A stretch of DNA of 6,142 nucleotides, from NCBI GenBank assembly GCA_013298375.1, contig JAAFHM010000137.1, forward strand, positions 4,373-10,514, written 5' to 3'. This DNA comes from Ignavibacteria bacterium (GTDB lineage Bacteria > Bacteroidota > Ignavibacteria > Kapaibacteriales > UBA4661). The position numbers and the translations under genes were made by a program. The stretch's first letter is position 1. Each line of letters opens with the position of its first letter. This document shows, one piece after another, positions 5,297-6,142 of the stretch. The notes beneath the pieces are model-generated. The model did no database searches and had not been told where the DNA came from. It saw only the letters and a list, made by a program, of their open reading frames with translations.

Positions 5297-5878
5297 ATGA
5301 TGCAAGAACTCAACATATTGACCGAAGAACGCCGAGTAGTGCGCTCTGGTGCGACGGTGGAAGAATATATGGAATTTGAAAATACAACCGAAGAGCGCCA
5401 CGAGTTTCATAATGGAGATATTATCACTATGCCCGGAGTACACCACAAACACGCAATTATCGTTGCAAATCTCGTAGGCTTTTTCTTCCCGCAGCTACGC
5501 GGGCGCGGGCGTATTTACAGCGAGATGCTGAAACTCAATATTCCCGCGTACAAAAAAATTGTCTATCCCGATGTGATGATAACGCTCGGCGAAGAAGAAT
5601 TTGTGAACAATGATTCTATGCGCCTTCAAAACCCGATTGTTGTGATTGAAGTGCTGTCCAAAGGCACGGCAAAATATGACCAAACCGAGAAATTTGAGTA
5701 TTATCGCAGTCTGCCATCGGTGCAAGAAATTGTGTTTATTCGCCAGCATGAACGTTTTGTGACGCTGTATCGCCGTCAAAATGGTGGTTGGATGATGCTG
5801 GATATGACCGATTCGGATGCGGTGTTGCACCTTGAATCAGTACAAGCGACAATTTCTCTGGATGACCTCTATGCTTGA
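5297..5878 (+). CDS. Uma2-family (DUF820) predicted endonuclease, copy 4 (most diverged)
   Basis: A 193-residue Uma2 protein with D92 (VYPD), E118 (VVIEVLS) and K132 (TEKFEYY) conserved, so probably an active enzyme of the PD-(D/E)XK type; its substrate is unknown. Residues 1-47 are very close to copies 1-3 (NILTEERRVVRSGATVEEY, then EERHEFHNGDIITMPG). From residue 48 on it is much more distant: HHKHAIIVANLVGFFFPQL replaces the YHE... segment, LSKGTAKYD replaces LSPSTA.FD, and the end is SLDDLYA. The gene thus looks like a different Uma2 lineage wearing the array's N-terminus. The ATG at 5297 was chosen over 5300 because MMQELNILTE aligns with MIQQPNILTE of copy 1; the frame is open back to 5231, but that part overlaps copy 3 in another frame. 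The TAAAGA before it is a weak ribosome site. Confidence 0.9.
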   Translation: MMQELNILTEERRVVRSGATVEEYMEFENTTEERHEFHNGDIITMPGVHHKHAIIVANLVGFFFPQLRGRGRIYSEMLKLNIPAYKKIVYPDVMITLGEEEFVNNDSMRLQNPIVVIEVLSKGTAKYDQTEKFEYYRSLPSVQEIVFIRQHERFVTLYRRQNGGWMMLDMTDSDAVLHLESVQATISLDDLYA

Positions 5879-5885
5879 TACAATC

Positions 5886-5906
5886 TCGCTTTCAAGCGAT
5901 ATTTTT
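5886..5906 (+). terminator. Weak terminator-like hairpin after the Uma2 array
   Basis: TCGCT and AGCGA (5886-5890 and 5895-5899) can pair around a TTCA loop and are followed by TATTTTT. The stem is only five pairs, perhaps six with a tight loop, so the structure is marginal. Its place, seven bases after the last Uma2 stop and before the next gene, fits an operon end. Confidence 0.35.
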
Positions 5907-5943
5907 CTAAAAAATTGTGTGTGTTTTACCTTTTCTTTTTTGA

Positions 5944-6142
5944 ATGACCATGAAAAATCCTACCGCTACTGCCAATCCCTCAAAAACCGCTTCAAACGGA
6001 CATTCCACAAACGGGAATTCCGCTAATGGCAATGGTCATGCGCCGAAAAGCGCAGCCGTGCTTGAGCTAGAGGCATTATACGAAAAATGCAAGCAGCAAC
6101 TTCACCATGAAACCGCACAAACACTTGCTTCGTGGCTATTGA
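5944..6142 (+). CDS. Partial gene, N-terminus only; possible HisKA_3-type histidine kinase
   Basis: An open frame of 66 codons runs from the ATG at 5944 off the right edge. A TGA stop lies immediately before the ATG in frame, and a second in-frame ATG at 5950 is an equally possible start; there is no Shine-Dalgarno, as is common in Bacteroidota. Residues 1-37 are rich in Asn, Ser, Thr, Gly and Ala (for example NGHSTNGNSANGNGH) and look disordered. Residues 38-66 look helical. LHHETAQTLASWLL (53-66) resembles the LHDEVGQTL phosphoacceptor motif of HisKA_3 (NarL-partner) kinases, with H54 as the would-be phosphorylated residue. This rests on a short stretch, and the usual Asp after the His is His here, so the family assignment is tentative. 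The gene lies outside the Uma2 array, 65 bp beyond it. Confidence 0.55.
   Translation, partial: MTMKNPTATANPSKTASNGHSTNGNSANGNGHAPKSAAVLELEALYEKCKQQLHHETAQTLASWLL

Noticed and set aside
3341..5878. The regularly repeated Uma2 segments as a CRISPR-like, toxin-antitoxin or integron cassette array
   Set aside because: The repeats are long, coding and parts of whole genes. There is no integrase, attC-like site, antitoxin-like small gene or short spacer pattern.
5871..6026. Small frame of 51 codons starting inside the copy 4 stop region (ATGCTTGA)
   Set aside because: The overlap looks like a coupled start, but the product is unremarkable and it overlaps the 5944 frame, which stays open to the edge and has a plausible disordered-then-helical composition.
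5944..6142. The last partial gene as grpE, expected near hrcA
   Set aside because: The low-complexity start would fit, but the visible residues (EKCKQQLHHETAQTLASWLL) lack the charged coiled coil and the DFENYRKR-type motif of GrpE.

Overview
The window looks like chromosomal DNA from a bacterium of the Bacteroidota/Chlorobi side of the tree (Chlorobi, Ignavibacteria or Kapabacteria relatives). Three things suggest this. The left-hand outer-membrane protein has the GLFGAGNLNWH...NF..LP opening and the DT-repeat/LRLEEF linker that I associate with OmpA-family proteins of that group. Two candidate promoters fit the TAnnTTTG -7 element of Bacteroidota. An HrcA repressor is present, which Chlorobi-type lineages have and most Bacteroides-type lineages lack. 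This placement is an inference; there is no rRNA to confirm it.

Layout. On the minus strand, 1-1217 is the N-terminal two thirds or so of an exported outer-membrane beta-barrel protein, cut by the left edge. A 139-bp divergent intergenic region separates it from a plus-strand run that fills the rest of the window: recO (1357-2124, recombination mediator), hrcA (2204-3271, heat-shock repressor), then four tandem Uma2/DUF820-family genes (3341-3928, 3940-4533, 4555-5286, 5297-5878). These are predicted PD-(D/E)XK-fold nucleases. After a 65-bp gap with a weak terminator-like hairpin comes the start of another gene (5944 to the right edge), whose visible end resembles a HisKA_3 histidine-kinase phosphoacceptor segment.

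recO and hrcA are ordinary housekeeping genes. The unusual part is the Uma2 array. The four paralogues keep the predicted D...E...K active-site residues and sit 10-21 bp apart like an operon. They are built as a mosaic: some blocks are identical or nearly so at nucleotide level between copies (an 81-nt block is identical in copies 2 and 3), while the segment between the first two blocks is strongly diverged. The third copy carries an extra truncated N-terminal module fused in frame. A fragment matching the 3' end and leader of a Uma2 gene lies just upstream of the first copy, a footprint of an earlier unit or of the duplication event. Together these point to repeated tandem duplication, recombination and gene conversion. 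What the proteins act on cannot be read from the sequence. No phage, transposase, CRISPR, tRNA or rRNA was seen.
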